A stretch of DNA of 64,000 nt from Lycium barbarum. Its lineage: Eukaryota; Streptophyta; Magnoliopsida; Solanales; Solanaceae. Made by a program: the position numbers and the translations under genes. Under the pieces are notes generated by a model that searched no databases, had not been told where the DNA came from, and saw nothing but the letters and a program-made list of their open reading frames with translations. Shown in pieces: positions 44,906-57,202 of this stretch (positions are counted from its first letter, which is position 1; every line of letters starts with the position of its first letter). Location of the stretch: NCBI RefSeq assembly GCF_019175385.1, contig NC_083339.1, positions 28,425,637-28,489,636 on the forward strand. Direction: 5' to 3'.

Positions 44906-47900
44906 TGTTGACACCTAATTTTGGCTCGACGTGCTTAGAATTAACGTTTTGGGGGGCCCTGATTCGTTAAAGAGCACGAAATACATTTTTTACACATTTT
45001 TACATTTTTCAACAATTTATTGATGATTATCATTATTTTAGGAATTTTCTCAAATTTATTGTCATTTTTCAAGAATCATTATTTTGCACATGTACAACGT
45101 AATACTACCATTTTTTGTGCAATTAATAATTGTTTCTTAATTTTATAGCAATACATTTTCATATCATAGACATTAATGTTTATATTTTATACTTGCGTTA
45201 TTATTTATACATGTATTAATTAATTATATTTTAGTACAACACAACAGTGCAATTATATCTTAGTAAATCATTTTTTATTTCTTTACAGCACATTACAAAA
45301 ATCAATCACATTTTTTATTCACATTTTTTTTAATTTTATATTAATACTCTCATTTTTATATGTATATTAGTTATATTTTAATACTGTCGATCAATACATA
45401 AAAATCGGAATAGTTTATCACAAATAAAGCTAATTCAGCTATGTTTAATTTATCTTGTGCAAATTATCATGATTATACCACATTACTCCCCAAAATGGGG
45501 AGACATGTTCCTATATTTTGGCCCCCTTTTAAATTACTTTTAACTAAATTTTTTTGTTTTTCCTAAAATTCTTTGTTTTTCTCTCTGTACACACACGTGA
45601 AGTCCAAATAGTTTGGCATCATTTTTTCTTTTCTGCGGGGTCCACATGTTTTTAACTTTTCCCCAAATCTCACATGATTTTCTTTAAATTTTGAGCAGAT
45701 TAAAAAATGCTCACTTCTCTCCTCCTTTTTCCACCTTTTCCCTTCCGTGTCTCTTTCTCATTTTTTTATAAAAGGGCCGATCCCCCCTCTCTTTTTTTTT
45801 CCAAATTTTTATTCCTTGCCCGCGGGCCCCACATATTTTCTTCTTTTTGATTTTCACCACTTTTTGTCCACGGTTTCAGCATATTTTCTACTTTTGACCT
45901 TTTCTTATTTTCCCTCAATTCATGAGATTTTATTTCTTATTTTATACACTTTTGAATCTCTACTTGACATTTTTTTATTCATTTTATTGTTCTTATTAAT
46001 TTACTCTTAGACATTTTTTTTGAATTGTGAAAACACCTGCATGTATGCATATAATGGAGGTAAGGGACCTCACACTTTTTCCTCTCCTTCCTCCCTCACA
46101 CACGCTATCACACACAGACACACTGATTTTTCAGATTTTTTGCTTCTCCCTCTCCACCCACAAACAGCCTCCCATCTCCCCCTCCTTATTTCTTCAACCG
46201 GACAACCCCCACAACCCCCCATTTCATCTCCCTCTCTCCCAAACATTGCTCCATCTCCACAACACCATTAACCAAACGACCCCCCCCCCCCCCCCCAAAC
46301 AACCCCTTTTTTTTTCTTGTTCACTGCTCCGGCGAGGAGCTTTATGCTCCGGTGAACCGGAGCAGCCAGCCGCGAACAACCACCATGAAACACTCAACTC
46401 CGCCTGCTTCTTGCTTCAGATCTGATCGAAAAATGCCATTAAAACCAATATATTGGGCTTTGTTTTTCTATCATTTTAATTCTTGTTTTACTCTAAATAT
46501 TTTGATTATTTCTCCCGCATATTATTTTCGAGACAGATTTGTTATGCTTTTTTTTATTAATTTTTTTTTGGCTTTGTTGTGTCGCTTTTAAAATTACTCT
46601 TGAATTGTTAGGTTGATTCTACTTCTACTGCTGTTTTATTGTTGTCTCTATTTTGGTGATACTCCATTGCTGGTTTCGTTAATCTTGTCGTTGTTATTAC
46701 CTTAGTTCATTTTTTTTTGGCCAACTATGCTCGTTGTGTCCTTTTTTTTTTTTTTTTTTTTTGTGTTTTGCTGTTGCTTAACTTTTGTTTTACTCCTTGG
46801 ATTGATTTTCCTTCCTTTGGCTACTGCACGTTGTTACTATCAATATTCGGACTGATTTTACATTTTTTTTTTAAAATAAATATTGGCTTTATGCCCAAAA
46901 AAAAAAGAAAAAAAAGACTTTTAGCGGCCAATGCTACTGTTATCTTTTTATCGCATTTAGTTAAATTCATTTGGGCGAATACTAAACCCAAATGGCCGAT
47001 GAAGAAATTTCCGTCGATTTCCAAGGCCTTCCATGTACAAAGACGGGTTTTTTTATTTTAAGTTTATTCATTATTTCTTTAATTCTTCCGATAGTTATTT
47101 ATTCTCTTACTAACATTTTTACTAAGTCTCATGCAGGTGTCCGGAGTTATTTCTTGAAGATGACACTCGAAAGAAGTTCAAACGACTTCTCGGGTTCTCT
47201 GTTTATTTTTTATTTTTTACGTTCTTAAAATTGTGGAAAGCATAAAATAAGTGAAAACGCTACTCTCAGGTTAAGAGGAGGAGATTATATATTTACTTGC
47301 TCACTTATTATTTGTAGTAGCTAGTATTTTATAGTTAACATGTTTATTAATTTTATTGCTTGGCACACTTTAGTTAATAATTAGGATAGTTTACCTCAAT
47401 ATTACCATTCAGAATGTGATCTTATAAATAATTAATTAGTTAGGTGTATGCATTTAGCTAATTAAAATTAGTTGGCTCACGTTAAATCGAATAAACTTGG
47501 GTTTAGAATAGTGTCATGTGCAATCTTTATACCTTTTTCCTATAATAAAGTTTGATTGGTAGATAACTTTTGATTGATTTTATCTCACATATATTTTTTT
47601 ATCTTCTGTTTGTTCAAAAGCAAATCAGTTAATATAGAACAAATACGTTCCTGTTATATTCTCTTAAAGCTAGAATTGTAAATAATTATTTCCATATTGG
47701 TTTACTCTTTAGTCAAAATTTGTTAGCTATTTATTCATTAGAAGATTTGTTACATCCTCTGAAGCCTCTTTGCATATTATATTCAAATTATAAATTTATT
47801 CTTTTTTTTATTCTTTAAAAGTTAATTTTCAATATACATTCATTAAATATTTGTTAATCAAAAAAAAAAAAAACTTTTACATATTTTATTTATTGATCTT

Positions 47901-48303
47901 ATAATACACGTTTTCATACACATGCAAATGTTTATTCTATTTTATTACATAAACATTCATGTTAGTTATTCTTTAGTCTAAATTCTATTAATATATATAT
48001 ATATATATTTTTTTGTAAATAATAATCGAGCCTTTTTACACATCCCTCGTATAGTTAAATTGGTCCAGCCGAGAACCACATTTGTGGATTCTGAAGGATG
48101 CCTAACACCTTCCCTTCGGAATAATTTGAACCCTTACCTAGAATCTCACTTATTTTCGTAGATCATGTTAAGTTGCATATATTAATAATTTATAGGTACC
48201 CTAGTATACCTTTATGCTAGGTGGCGACTCTGTACATAATTAATTATTTCAGAGCTCCATAAGTTGTGCTTTGTTTAGCCTTTGGTAAAAATGAGGTGCA
48301 ACA
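44906..48303 (+). mobile_element. Element W 5' LTR
   Basis: 3398 bp, TGTTGACACC...GGTGCAACA, preceded by AGTAC (44901-44905). Carries a C run at about 46280-46296 and the PBS echo TGGCGACTC at 48222-48230. The first ~2.27 kb and last ~0.29 kb are nearly identical to the 3' LTR; the middle is clearly diverged and longer than its counterpart. Confidence 0.93.
48222..48230 (+). promoter_or_regulatory. PBS echo in the W LTR
   Basis: TGGCGACTC, 85 bases upstream of the W primer site. Confidence 0.6.
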
Positions 48304-48306
48304 ACA

Positions 48307-48324
48307 TGGCGACTCTGCTGGGGA
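48307..48324 (+). promoter_or_regulatory. Element W primer-binding site (Arg tRNA type)
   Basis: TGGCGACTCTGCTGGGGA, one base different from the X site, three bases after the LTR. Confidence 0.85.
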
Positions 48325-48804
48325 CACTTAGGTTCTAACCATATGGACTCAATTTGTTATTCGAGGTATGTTGTCTTTATTTGAATTTTTCTTTATTTTA
48401 CTTGCCTGTATTTATTCGTCATGTATATCCTTTCCCTTTGTTCCCTTATTTGTTTACGTACATATCTGCTTTTAATTTCATACACTGTATTATTGCCTTT
48501 TTTACTAGCAAGTTTTATTTACCATACTCATTTTTTACTTTATTGTAAATTATGCATCTTGCTTTTACTGTTTCTCTTTGATTGCTATCTTTTGGTGGTT
48601 TTATATTAATATTCATATGTGTTATCGGTTTATATAAAATGGCATGCCGTTCATATTTCCTCCACTTCTGGAAAACTCACACTATCACACGTACACGCGA
48701 TGTGTGTTTTGCGCACCCGCGAATTTTTTTCGTAGAATCCAAATTTTAGGAGAGTTGGCGTATGCGCGGGGTGCCCGAGTAACGGGGACCGCGTAGCCTT
48801 CTCA

Positions 48805-48823
48805 CTCGAGTAGTCCGCTCGGG
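48805..48823 (+). other. W leader hairpin
   Basis: CTCGAGTAGTCCGCTCGGG, the same loop and stem as in Y with one wobble pair, 498 bases after the primer site. Confidence 0.55.
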
Positions 48824-49108
48824 AGCCTTGTGTCATAGGAAAACCAACTCTTAGAATTCCTAGGTTACTGTACATTCCATTTTGCAGTTGTTTTTAGCTA
48901 GGTTGAATTTTATCCTTTATTTCGAACATTCTTTTCATTTTTCACATACTCTTTATTTGTTACATGTTTTGTTTTTAAATAAATATTGTTGTTATTTGCT
49001 TTGCACTACCTTAGCACTTTATCTAACTATTTTTAGTTGACTTGTGTTGAACCCTGCATTTTGTAAAATATTTTTTCTTCAATCATGCATTTTATACCCT
49101 ATCTGCAA

Positions 49109-49170
49109 GAACTACGCACACCTGATTCTCTTCTTTGATGAGATACGTAGGCAGCCCTTTTGGGTTCAGT
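49109..49170 (+). other. Two-hairpin motif, copy C (element W)
   Basis: GAACTACG..CACCTGAT, stem 1 TCTCTTCTTTGATGAGA, linker TACGTAGGCAG, stem 2 CCCTTTTGGG, tail TTCAGT. Confidence 0.75.
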
Positions 49171-49256
49171 ATTCATTATTCAAAAAATCACAAAAAAAAA
49201 ATCCTTTATTCTGAAAAATCACAAAAATATTTTATTTCTTTCTATCCTATCTGAAC

Positions 49257-49320
49257 GAACTACGCGCACCTGATTCTCATCTAAGATGAGATACGTAGGC
49301 AACCTTTCTCGGGTTCGGTA
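49257..49320 (+). other. Two-hairpin motif, copy D (element W)
   Basis: GAACTACG..CACCTGAT, stem 1 TCTCATCTAAGATGAGA (7 bp), linker TACGTAGGC, stem 2 AACCTTTCTCGGGTT, tail CGGT. 148 bases after copy C. Confidence 0.78.
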
Positions 49321-50009
49321 CCCCTATTAAAAAAAATACAAAAATACAATTTTTTTTTTAGATTCATATCTTTGACTTGGTTGGTACCAACACAGTTAGG
49401 AATGTGCATAGGAAAGAAACAAGTAACAATCAATATGATGGGGAGGACTGACTTCGTGGTAAACTATAAATTCTTTTGGTACCTCTCATTCACACTTTAA
49501 GTGACACTTGAAAAATTCTCTTGCATGCTTGTAAAACAAGAGCAAAACCAATCTCATTGTTTCATGTGCATTGTGTGGTGAGCTTTAGATAGCGTTCAAT
49601 TGCATTGCATTGTAATCTAGAACTTGGCCTGAATGTCTGTTGAGGCGAAATTATGAGTAACACTCAACATAGAAAAGGATCGTAGGCCTTCTTTGACCCG
49701 TTTGAGCCTTTCTAGCCTACCAAATGACATTATCCCTAACATTTCCCCTTTGAGCTTAGAGCCTTTTCTTTGACCACCACATCATAAGCCTATACCATTT
49801 CTGAGTGCTTATATGCACTATCTCTCTCTTGGCCCAACCTCCCTGAGCGCACTAAGAATGTGCAATCGCGGATAGAGATCTAAGATGAAGTTTCCAAAAA
49901 AAAAAAAAAGGATTCGACCGTCCCAGAAAAACAAAGGCTAAGAACGACCTCCAAAGCAAGAAGGAGCCCACAAAAACACAAAAACACAAAAAAAAAAAAA
50001 ACCTCAGTC

Positions 50010-50160
50010 ATTCGTGATCTCGGACATACAACCCGTTATTCCTTTTTATTTTTCACACTCAGGCATACAACCCGGAATTAGTATCAAGACCTCGGGCATA
50101 CAACCCAGGTCAATTCTCTTAATCCCCACAGAGTCTCGGGCATGCAACCCTAAACTCAAA
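50010..50160 (+). repeat. CTCGGGCATACAACCC repeats in W
   Basis: Four to five irregularly spaced copies of CTCGG(A/G)CATACAACCC, about 30-50 bp apart. Confidence 0.8.
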
Positions 50161-51109
50161 AAAAAAAAAAAGGACTTTAACTTGCAAAAGAGGTCGCACA
50201 AGTACAAAAGAAAGGGACAATAAAACAAAGTAGATCAGCGTCAGAGCACACAAATACTAAGCACAGACATAGCGCAACGCTTAGGGAAGGATTAGTCACT
50301 CCTTACCCAAATAATATCCTACCCTTTTCCCAAGCCTACATTACAACCCCATAACAAGCCCTACGTGATTCTATGCTAAGGTTTCTCTCATTAGTGGATA
50401 CTTACATGACGACCAAGCTTATGGTATCACAATTGCAAGCATTGAACATCTTTCTCAGTTTGAGTGTACTTCTCTAGACGTCCCAAAGTTCAAAAATACT
50501 GAATACGTGTGAAAAGAGACTTTCTTTCTGGTGAGGGCACTTGAAACATGAGGGTAGGTATAGTTCAGAGTTTTTGTTTGAAACAAAATGAACCGATCTT
50601 GTCGATCCTTAGGTATGTCTGAGGTACCACTTGAAGCTGTAGGAATTATCAATAAGTCGATCTTGGTTTGTTGGACGATAAACAATGGTGAATTCTTATG
50701 CACAATCCTAATTGTTGGTACCAACTGAAGTCGAGGCATGTTATATCAATCATTGTGATTATTTAAAAAAAAAAAAAATTGCTGGATTTTGCTTTCGTGA
50801 TTTTGTTATTTTTCTTAATTTTTTATTTTTTATCGTTGCACAGTAAATATAGTTCAATGTTGTTGTGTTGTTACTAACTCTATGAGGTATCCACATCTGG
50901 TCTTACCATGAAAGATCCTCGTATTTCTCCGCTGAAACATGAAATTGGGAGAACATTTTTGAGTAGCTTAAAAAAAAAAAAAAAAAAAAAAAACCCGCAA
51001 GTGCACATCGCATTTCGCGGGAAGTATGCAAATTTTTGTTTGTTTTCTAAACTGGGACAAAATTTTTGAGGGGGCCCTCAAAAATTCCACCAATGGCGCA
51101 TTTCGAGAG

Positions 51110-51213
51110 AAAGGGCACGGGCTCGGCCAGCCCCACAGTAGGACACTGCATTGGCTCGTCCAGCCCCACAGTAGGACACTGCATTGGCTTGTCCAGCCCC
51201 ACAATAGGACACC
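51110..51213 (+). repeat. 33-bp tandem repeat in W
   Basis: Three copies of a unit with CCAGCCCCACAGTAGGACAC. The step is a multiple of three, which keeps frames open by chance. Confidence 0.88.
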
Positions 51214-51399
51214 ATGGGCGTCATAGTCTAAAGGCATCATTCTCATCGCCTAAAGGCACCATTTCATGGCCCAAGGACTTTACCTTCTGCACTTCATTCG
51301 CGCCGAAGCAAAGGCGTTACCCTCCACACCTGCATTGCTTTATTGTTTTCAAATGCCCCTGCGTATGCTCGCGGCCGAATTGCACTGCATCTGCATAAG

Positions 51400-52670
51400 G
51401 CTGCGCACCGCCTTTCATATGACGCATGGGCTGCGCACCGCCCTTTGCATCGCTTTCATATATTTCATGGGCTGCGCACCGCCCTTGGAAATCTCTGCAT
51501 AAGGCCGCGCACCGCCTTTCATGTTGCATGGGCCATGCACCGCCCTTTTGTAATTTCTTCATAAGGCTAAGCACCGCCTTTCATACGATGCACGGGCTGC
51601 GCACCGCCCTTTGCATCACTTTCATATGTTACATGGGCCATGCACCGCCCTTTGTAATTTCTGCATAAGGCTGAGCACCGCCTTTCATATGATGCACGGG
51701 CTGCGCACCGCCCTTCGCATCGCTTTCATATGTTACATGGGCCATGCACCGCCCTTTGTAATTTCTGCATAAGGCTGAGCACCGCCTTTCATACGATGCA
51801 TGGGCTGCGCACCGCCCTTTGCATCGCTTTCATATATTACATGGGCCATGCACCGCCCTTTGTAATTTCTGCATAAGGCTGAGCATCGCCTTTCATGTTG
51901 TATGGGCTGCGCACCGCCCATTTAAATTTCTGCATAAGGTTGCTCACCGCCTTTCATATGTTACATGGGCCATGCACCGCCCTTTGTAATTTCTGCATAA
52001 GGCTGAACACCGCCTTTCATATGATGCATGGGCTGCGCACCGCCCTTTGCATCGCTTTCATATATTACATGGGTCATGCACCGCCCTTTGTAATTTCTGC
52101 ATAAGGCTGAGCACCGCCTTTCATGTTGTATGGGCTGCGCACCGCCCATTTAAATTTCTGCATAAGGTTGCTCACCGCCTTTCATATGTTACATGGGCCA
52201 TGCACCGCCCTTTGTAATTTCTGCATAAGGCTGAGCACCGTCTTTCATATGATGCATGGGCTGCGCACCGCCCTTTGCATCGCTTTCATATGTTATATGG
52301 GCCATGCACCGCCCTTTGTAATTTCTGCATAAGGCTGAGCACCGCCTTTCATATGATGCATGGGCTGCGCACCGCCCTTTGCATCGCTTTCATATGTTAC
52401 ATGGGCCATGCACCGCCCTTTGTAATTTCTGCATAAGGCTGAGCACCGCCTTTCATATGATGCATGGGCTGCGCACCGCCCTTTGCATCGCTTTCATATG
52501 TTACATGGGCCATGCACCGCCCTTTGTAATTTCTGCATAAGGCTGAGCACCGCCTTTCATGTTGCATGGGCTGCGCACCGCCCTTTTGTAATTTCTGCAT
52601 AAGGCTGAGCACCGCCTTTCATATGTTGCACGGGCCGCGCACCGCCCTTTGAAAATTTCTGCATAAGACA
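51400..52670 (+). repeat. 104-bp satellite-like array in W
   Basis: About 12 units built from GGGCTGCGCACCGCCCTTTG and GGCCATGCACCGCCCTTTGT halves joined by CTGCATAAGG. Units at 51661, 51765 and 51869 are exactly 104 bp apart; a higher-order step of 228 bp links 51895 and 52123. Much richer in GC than its surroundings. No coding assigned. Confidence 0.92.
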
Positions 52671-52689
52671 TCGCACCGCATCTGCCTTG

Positions 52690-53010
52690 TTTTATTATTA
52701 TTTTCTTAATGCCCCTGCGTATGCTCGCAGCCGCATTGTACTGCACCTGCATTGTTTTATTGTTTTCAAATGCCCCTGCGTATGCTCGCAGACGCATTGC
52801 ACCGTACCTGCATTTGTTTGTTTTAAATGCCCTGCGTATGCTCGCAGATGCACTGCACATACATTGCATCATTACTTTGCGAATGCTCGCAAATGCACTG
52901 CACATACATTGCATCATTACTTTGCGAATGCTTGCAAATGCACTGCACATACATTTCATCATTACTTTGCGAATGCTCGCAAATGCACTGCACATGCATT
53001 GCATCATGCC
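52690..53010 (+). repeat. About 57-bp tandem repeat in W
   Basis: Units with GCGAATGCTCGCAAATGCAC and GCACATACATTGCATCATTA; the earlier units are more diverged (ATGCCCCTGCGTATGCTCGC). Confidence 0.88.
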
Positions 53011-53042
53011 TTAAAAAAAACGGCCATTAGTTATCACCTTTC

Positions 53043-53108
53043 GAACTACATTGACCTGATTCTCATGATTGACGAGATATGTAGGAAGCTCTATGCAGAG
53101 TTCGGTCA
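53043..53108 (+). other. Two-hairpin motif, copy E (element W)
   Basis: GAACTACA..GACCTGAT, stem 1 TCTCATGATTGACGAGA, linker TATGTAGGAAG, stem 2 CTCTATGCAGAG, tail TTCGGTC. About 330 bases before the 3' LTR. Confidence 0.75.
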
Positions 53109-53422
53109 CATCAGGGCGAGAATCATTCTTTCCCCAGCAAGTATGCAATCTTGCACCCTCCCAGTATCTCGTAGCTCGATACTGGGGCAATTTTGGAAGC
53201 GACGACGTGGTTATGCGAACGTTTTTTCGGCCCTGAACAATCCTTCTCTTTTTATCATTTTTTCTTTTTATCACAATCCGACCGACGGACTGAGAGTATT
53301 GTCAAAGCTCTACCAACGTCTGGCCTCTTTCTCCGTACATATCCTTTTAGCAATTCATTGTCGAGCCAAAATAGGTTACATGTCAACGTCTTCGTCCGAA
53401 AACTCTTTCATCGTATCCGGTC

Positions 53423-53435
53423 GAAGAGGGACAAG
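53423..53435 (+). promoter_or_regulatory. Element W polypurine tract
   Basis: GAAGAGGGACAAG, ending two bases before the 3' LTR. Confidence 0.75.
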
Positions 53436-53436
53436 T

Positions 53437-55277
53437 TGTTGACACCTAATTTTGGCTCGACGTGCTTAAAATTAACGTTTTGGGGGGCCCTGATTCGTTA
53501 AAGAGCACGAAATACATTTTTTTACACATTTTTACATTTTTCAACAATTTATTGATGATTATCATTATTTTAGGAATTTTCTCAAATTTATTGTCATTTT
53601 TCAAGAATCATTATTTTGCACATGTACAACGTAATACTACCATTTTTTGTGCAATTAATAATTGTTTCTTAATTTTATAGCAATACATTTTCATATCATA
53701 GACATTAATGTTTATATTTTATACTTGCGTTATTATTTATACATGTATTAATTAATTATATTTTAGTACAGCACAACAGTGCAATTATATCTTAGTAAAT
53801 CATTTTTTATTTCTTTACAGCACATTACAAAAATCAATCACATTTTTTATTCACATTTTTTTTAATTTTATATTTATACTCTCATTTTTATATGTATATT
53901 AGTTATATTTTAATACTGTCGATCAATACATAAAAATCGGAAGAGTTTATCACAAATAAAGCTAATTCAGCTATGTTTAATTTATCTTGTGCAAATTATC
54001 ATGATTATACCACATTACTCCCCAAAATGGGGAGACATGTTCCTAAATTTTGGCCCCCTTTTAAATTACTTTTAACTAAATTTTTTTGTTTTTCCTAAAA
54101 TTCTTTGTTTTTCTCTCTGTACACACACGTGAAGTCCAAATAGTTTGGCATCAGTTTTTCTTTTCTGCGGGGTCCACATGTTTTTAACTTTTCCCCAAAT
54201 CTCACATGATTTTCTTTAAATTTTGAGCAGATTAAAAAATGCTCACTTCTCTCCTCCTTTTTCCACCTTTTCCCTTCCGTGTCTCTTTCTCATTTTTTTA
54301 TAAAAGGGCCGATCCCCCCTCTCTTTTTTTTTCCAGATTTTTATTCCTTGCTCGCGGGCCCCACATATTTTCTTCTTTTTGAATTTCACCACTTTTTGTC
54401 CACGGTTTCAGCATATTTTCTACTTTTGACCTTTTCTTATTTTCCCTCAATTCATGAGATTTTATTTCTTATTTCATACACTTTTGAATCTCTACTTGAC
54501 ATTTTTTTATTCACTTTATTGTTCTTATTAATTTACTCTTAGACATTTTTTTTGAATTGTGAAAACACCTGCATGTATGCATATAATGGAGGTAAGGGAC
54601 CTCACACTTTTTCCTCTCCTTCCTCCCTCACACATGCTATCACACACAGACACACTGATTTTTCAGATTTTTTGCTTCTCCCTCTCCACCCACAAACAAC
54701 CTCCCATCTCCCCCTCCTTATTTCTTCAACCGGACAGCCCCCACAACCCCCCATTTCATCTCCCTCTCTCCCAAACATTGCTCCATCTCCACAACACCAT
54801 TAACCAAACGACCCCCCCCCCCCCCCCCCAAACAACCCCTTTTTTTTTTTTCTTGTTCACTGCTCCGGCGAGGAGCTTTATGCTCCGGTGAACCGGAGCA
54901 GCCAGCCGCGAACAACCACCATGAAACACTCAACTCCGCCAGCTTCTTGCTTCGGATCTGATCGGAAAATGCCATTAAAACCAATATATTGGGCTTTGTT
55001 TTTCTATCATTTTAATTCTTGTTTTACTCTAAATATTTTGATTATTTCTCCCGCATATTATTTTTGAGACAGATTTGTTATGCTTTTTTTTATTAATTTT
55101 TTTTTGGCTTTGTTGTGTCGCTTTTAAAATTACTCTTGAATTGTTAGGTTGATTCTACTTCTACTGCTGTTTTATTGTTGTCTCTATTTTGGTGATACTC
55201 CATTGCTGGTTTCGTTAATCTTGTCGTTGTTATTAGCTTAGTTCTTTTTTTTTTTTGGCCAACTATGCTCGTTGTGT

Positions 55278-55308
<31 letters not shown>

Positions 55309-56538
55309 GTGTTTTGCTGTTGCTTAACATTTGTTTTACTCCTTGGATTGATTTTCCTTCCTTTGGCTACTGCACGTTGTTACTATCAATATTCGGACTG
55401 ATTTTACATTTTTTTTTTAAAAATAAATATTGGCTTTATGCCCAAAAAAAAAGAAAAAAAAGACTTTTAGCGGCCAATGCTACTGTTATCTTTTTATCGC
55501 ATTTAGTTAAATTCATTTGGGCGAATACTAAACCCAAATGGCCGATGGAGAAATTTCCGTCGATTTCCAAGGCCTTCCATGTACAAAGACGTGTTTTTTT
55601 ATTTTAAGTTTATTCATTATTTCTTTAATTCTTCCGATAGTTATTTATTCTCTTACTAACATTTTTACTAAGTCTCATGCAGGTGTCCGGAGTTATTTCT
55701 TGAAGATGACACTCGAAAGAAGTTCAAATACCTTAAATTCTTTGTTTATATATTTTTTTTTTTACATTCTTAAATTATGCAAGTATAAAATATAGTGAGA
55801 CTTTACTTTTTAGGGCGTAGGTTGGTGGTATTTATTTATGCTCTGCTTAGGTGGTTTAAATTTTATGTATTTTAGACAAATTAATATTAGGCAGTTATTA
55901 TTTTTGTAGCTAATATTCTTATAGTTATCATATTTCGCTAGAGTTCTAATTAAATAGCTTAGCACACTTAAGTGAATAAATAGGGTGATTTGCCTCAATA
56001 TTTAGGCTTTAGAATATACTCTCATAATTAATTGATTAGGCGTACATACTTAACTAGTTAAACTAGTTAACTCACTTCGAGTGCAAAATAATCTCATGTC
56101 CATTTTTATACCTTTGTCACATACCCAAGCTTCTAAGTTGCACATAACTTTGTTTTTAACAATTATTATATCACATATGTATAAAATACGCATTGCATGA
56201 TTATTTATGTGAATATTCATATCATTCTTTAGTCTAAATTCTATTAATTTTTGTAAATAATAAAGCCTTTTTACACATCCCTCGTATAGTTAAATTGGTC
56301 CAGCCGGGAACCACATTTGTGGATTCTGAAGGATGCCTAACACCTTCCCTTCGGAATAATTTGAACCCTTACCTAGAATCTCACTTATTTTCGTAGACCA
56401 TGTTAAGCTGCATATATTAATAATTTATAGGTACCCTAGTATACCTTAAATGTTAGGTGGCGACTCTGTACATAATTAATTATTTCAGAGCTCCATAAGT
56501 TGTGCTTTGTTTAGCCTTGGTAAAAATGGGGTGCAACA
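53437..56538 (+). mobile_element. Element W 3' LTR
   Basis: 3102 bp, TGTTGACACC...GGTGCAACA, followed by AGTAC (56539-56543), identical to the duplication before the 5' LTR. C run at 54812-54830. Confidence 0.93.
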
Positions 56539-56787
56539 AGTACTTCCAGATTATATTATTCTCCCTAGATTCTCTTGTATTATTCAGACTAGACCCTGGG
56601 GGTATTTACTGTCTTTCGCACTTTTTACTACTATTTATCTATATATATATCGTGAGACTTACGTACCTGTTATTTCCGCTACTTAATCTTCTTCAATATC
56701 ATGTTTTGGTTCGTTGTTGAGATGAGGGTTCACTTACTGAGGTGGGAAGGTAAGTGCTCGCACGACCTAGGATAAATGGGTCGTGAT
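56539..56787 (+). mobile_element. LTR Z, part 2
   Basis: Continues Z from TTCCAGATTATATT to GGGTCGTGAT. Parallels 34750-34842 in the related LTR for its first ~100 bases. Confidence 0.8.
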
Positions 56788-56820
56788 ACTTGGTCCAATG
56801 TCATGATTTGAATCCTTATA

Positions 56821-56823
<3 letters not shown>

Positions 56824-56913
<90 letters not shown>
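56824..56913. repeat. Compound (TA)n(CA)n(TA)n microsatellite
   Basis: Pure dinucleotide runs in three blocks. Confidence 0.95.
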
Positions 56914-56916
<3 letters not shown>

Positions 56917-56931
56917 GGGAAAATAGAGTAT

Positions 56932-57202
56932 GAGGTTGTTTGGATGGGCTTAAAAAAAGCAGCTTATAAGCCCAAAAAAAAAAAAACAGTTGGGGTAGGC
57001 CAATATATATTTTTTTTTTGGCTTATAAGCTGTTTTCAGCTTATAAGCTACTTTAGATAAGCTAAGTCAAGCTGACTCAATTATTTTTTGGGGCTTATTT
57101 TAAGCACAAAATGGCATTAAGTTGGCCATCCAAACACTCAAAAAAGTTGAAAATAGCTTATAAGCTATTTTCAGCAACTTATAAGCCAATCCAAACGGGC
57201 TC
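56932..57202. mobile_element. MITE with inverted ends (probable hAT type)
   Basis: 271 bp, GAGGTTGTTTGGATGGGCTTA... and ...GCCAATCCAAACGGGCTC, with internal GCTTATAAGC palindromes. Non-coding. The target duplication is unclear: the host, judged from 28270-28300, reads through as GAGTATATCTCC, leaving TAT as the overlap. Confidence 0.72.

Larger units (their letters stand above)
48304..53436 (+). mobile_element. Element W internal region, non-coding
   Basis: 5.1 kb with no recognisable gag or pol blocks on either strand. It holds the primer site, leader hairpin, two-hairpin motifs C, D and E, several tandem repeats and a polypurine tract. W has intact ends and matching target duplications, so it moved as a unit using proteins from another Tat-like element: a large non-autonomous derivative. 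Confidence 0.88.

Noticed and set aside
46027..46425. Open frames of 80-132 codons repeated in both W LTRs
   Set aside because: Pro/Ser/Leu low complexity, present only because the LTRs are copies, with poly(C) and poly(T) runs changing frame between copies.
52501..53007. 168-codon minus-strand open frame and several plus-strand frames of 60-250 codons over the W tandem arrays
   Set aside because: Products are simple copies of the repeat unit, frames are open on both strands, and no domain or start context is visible. Repeat artefacts.
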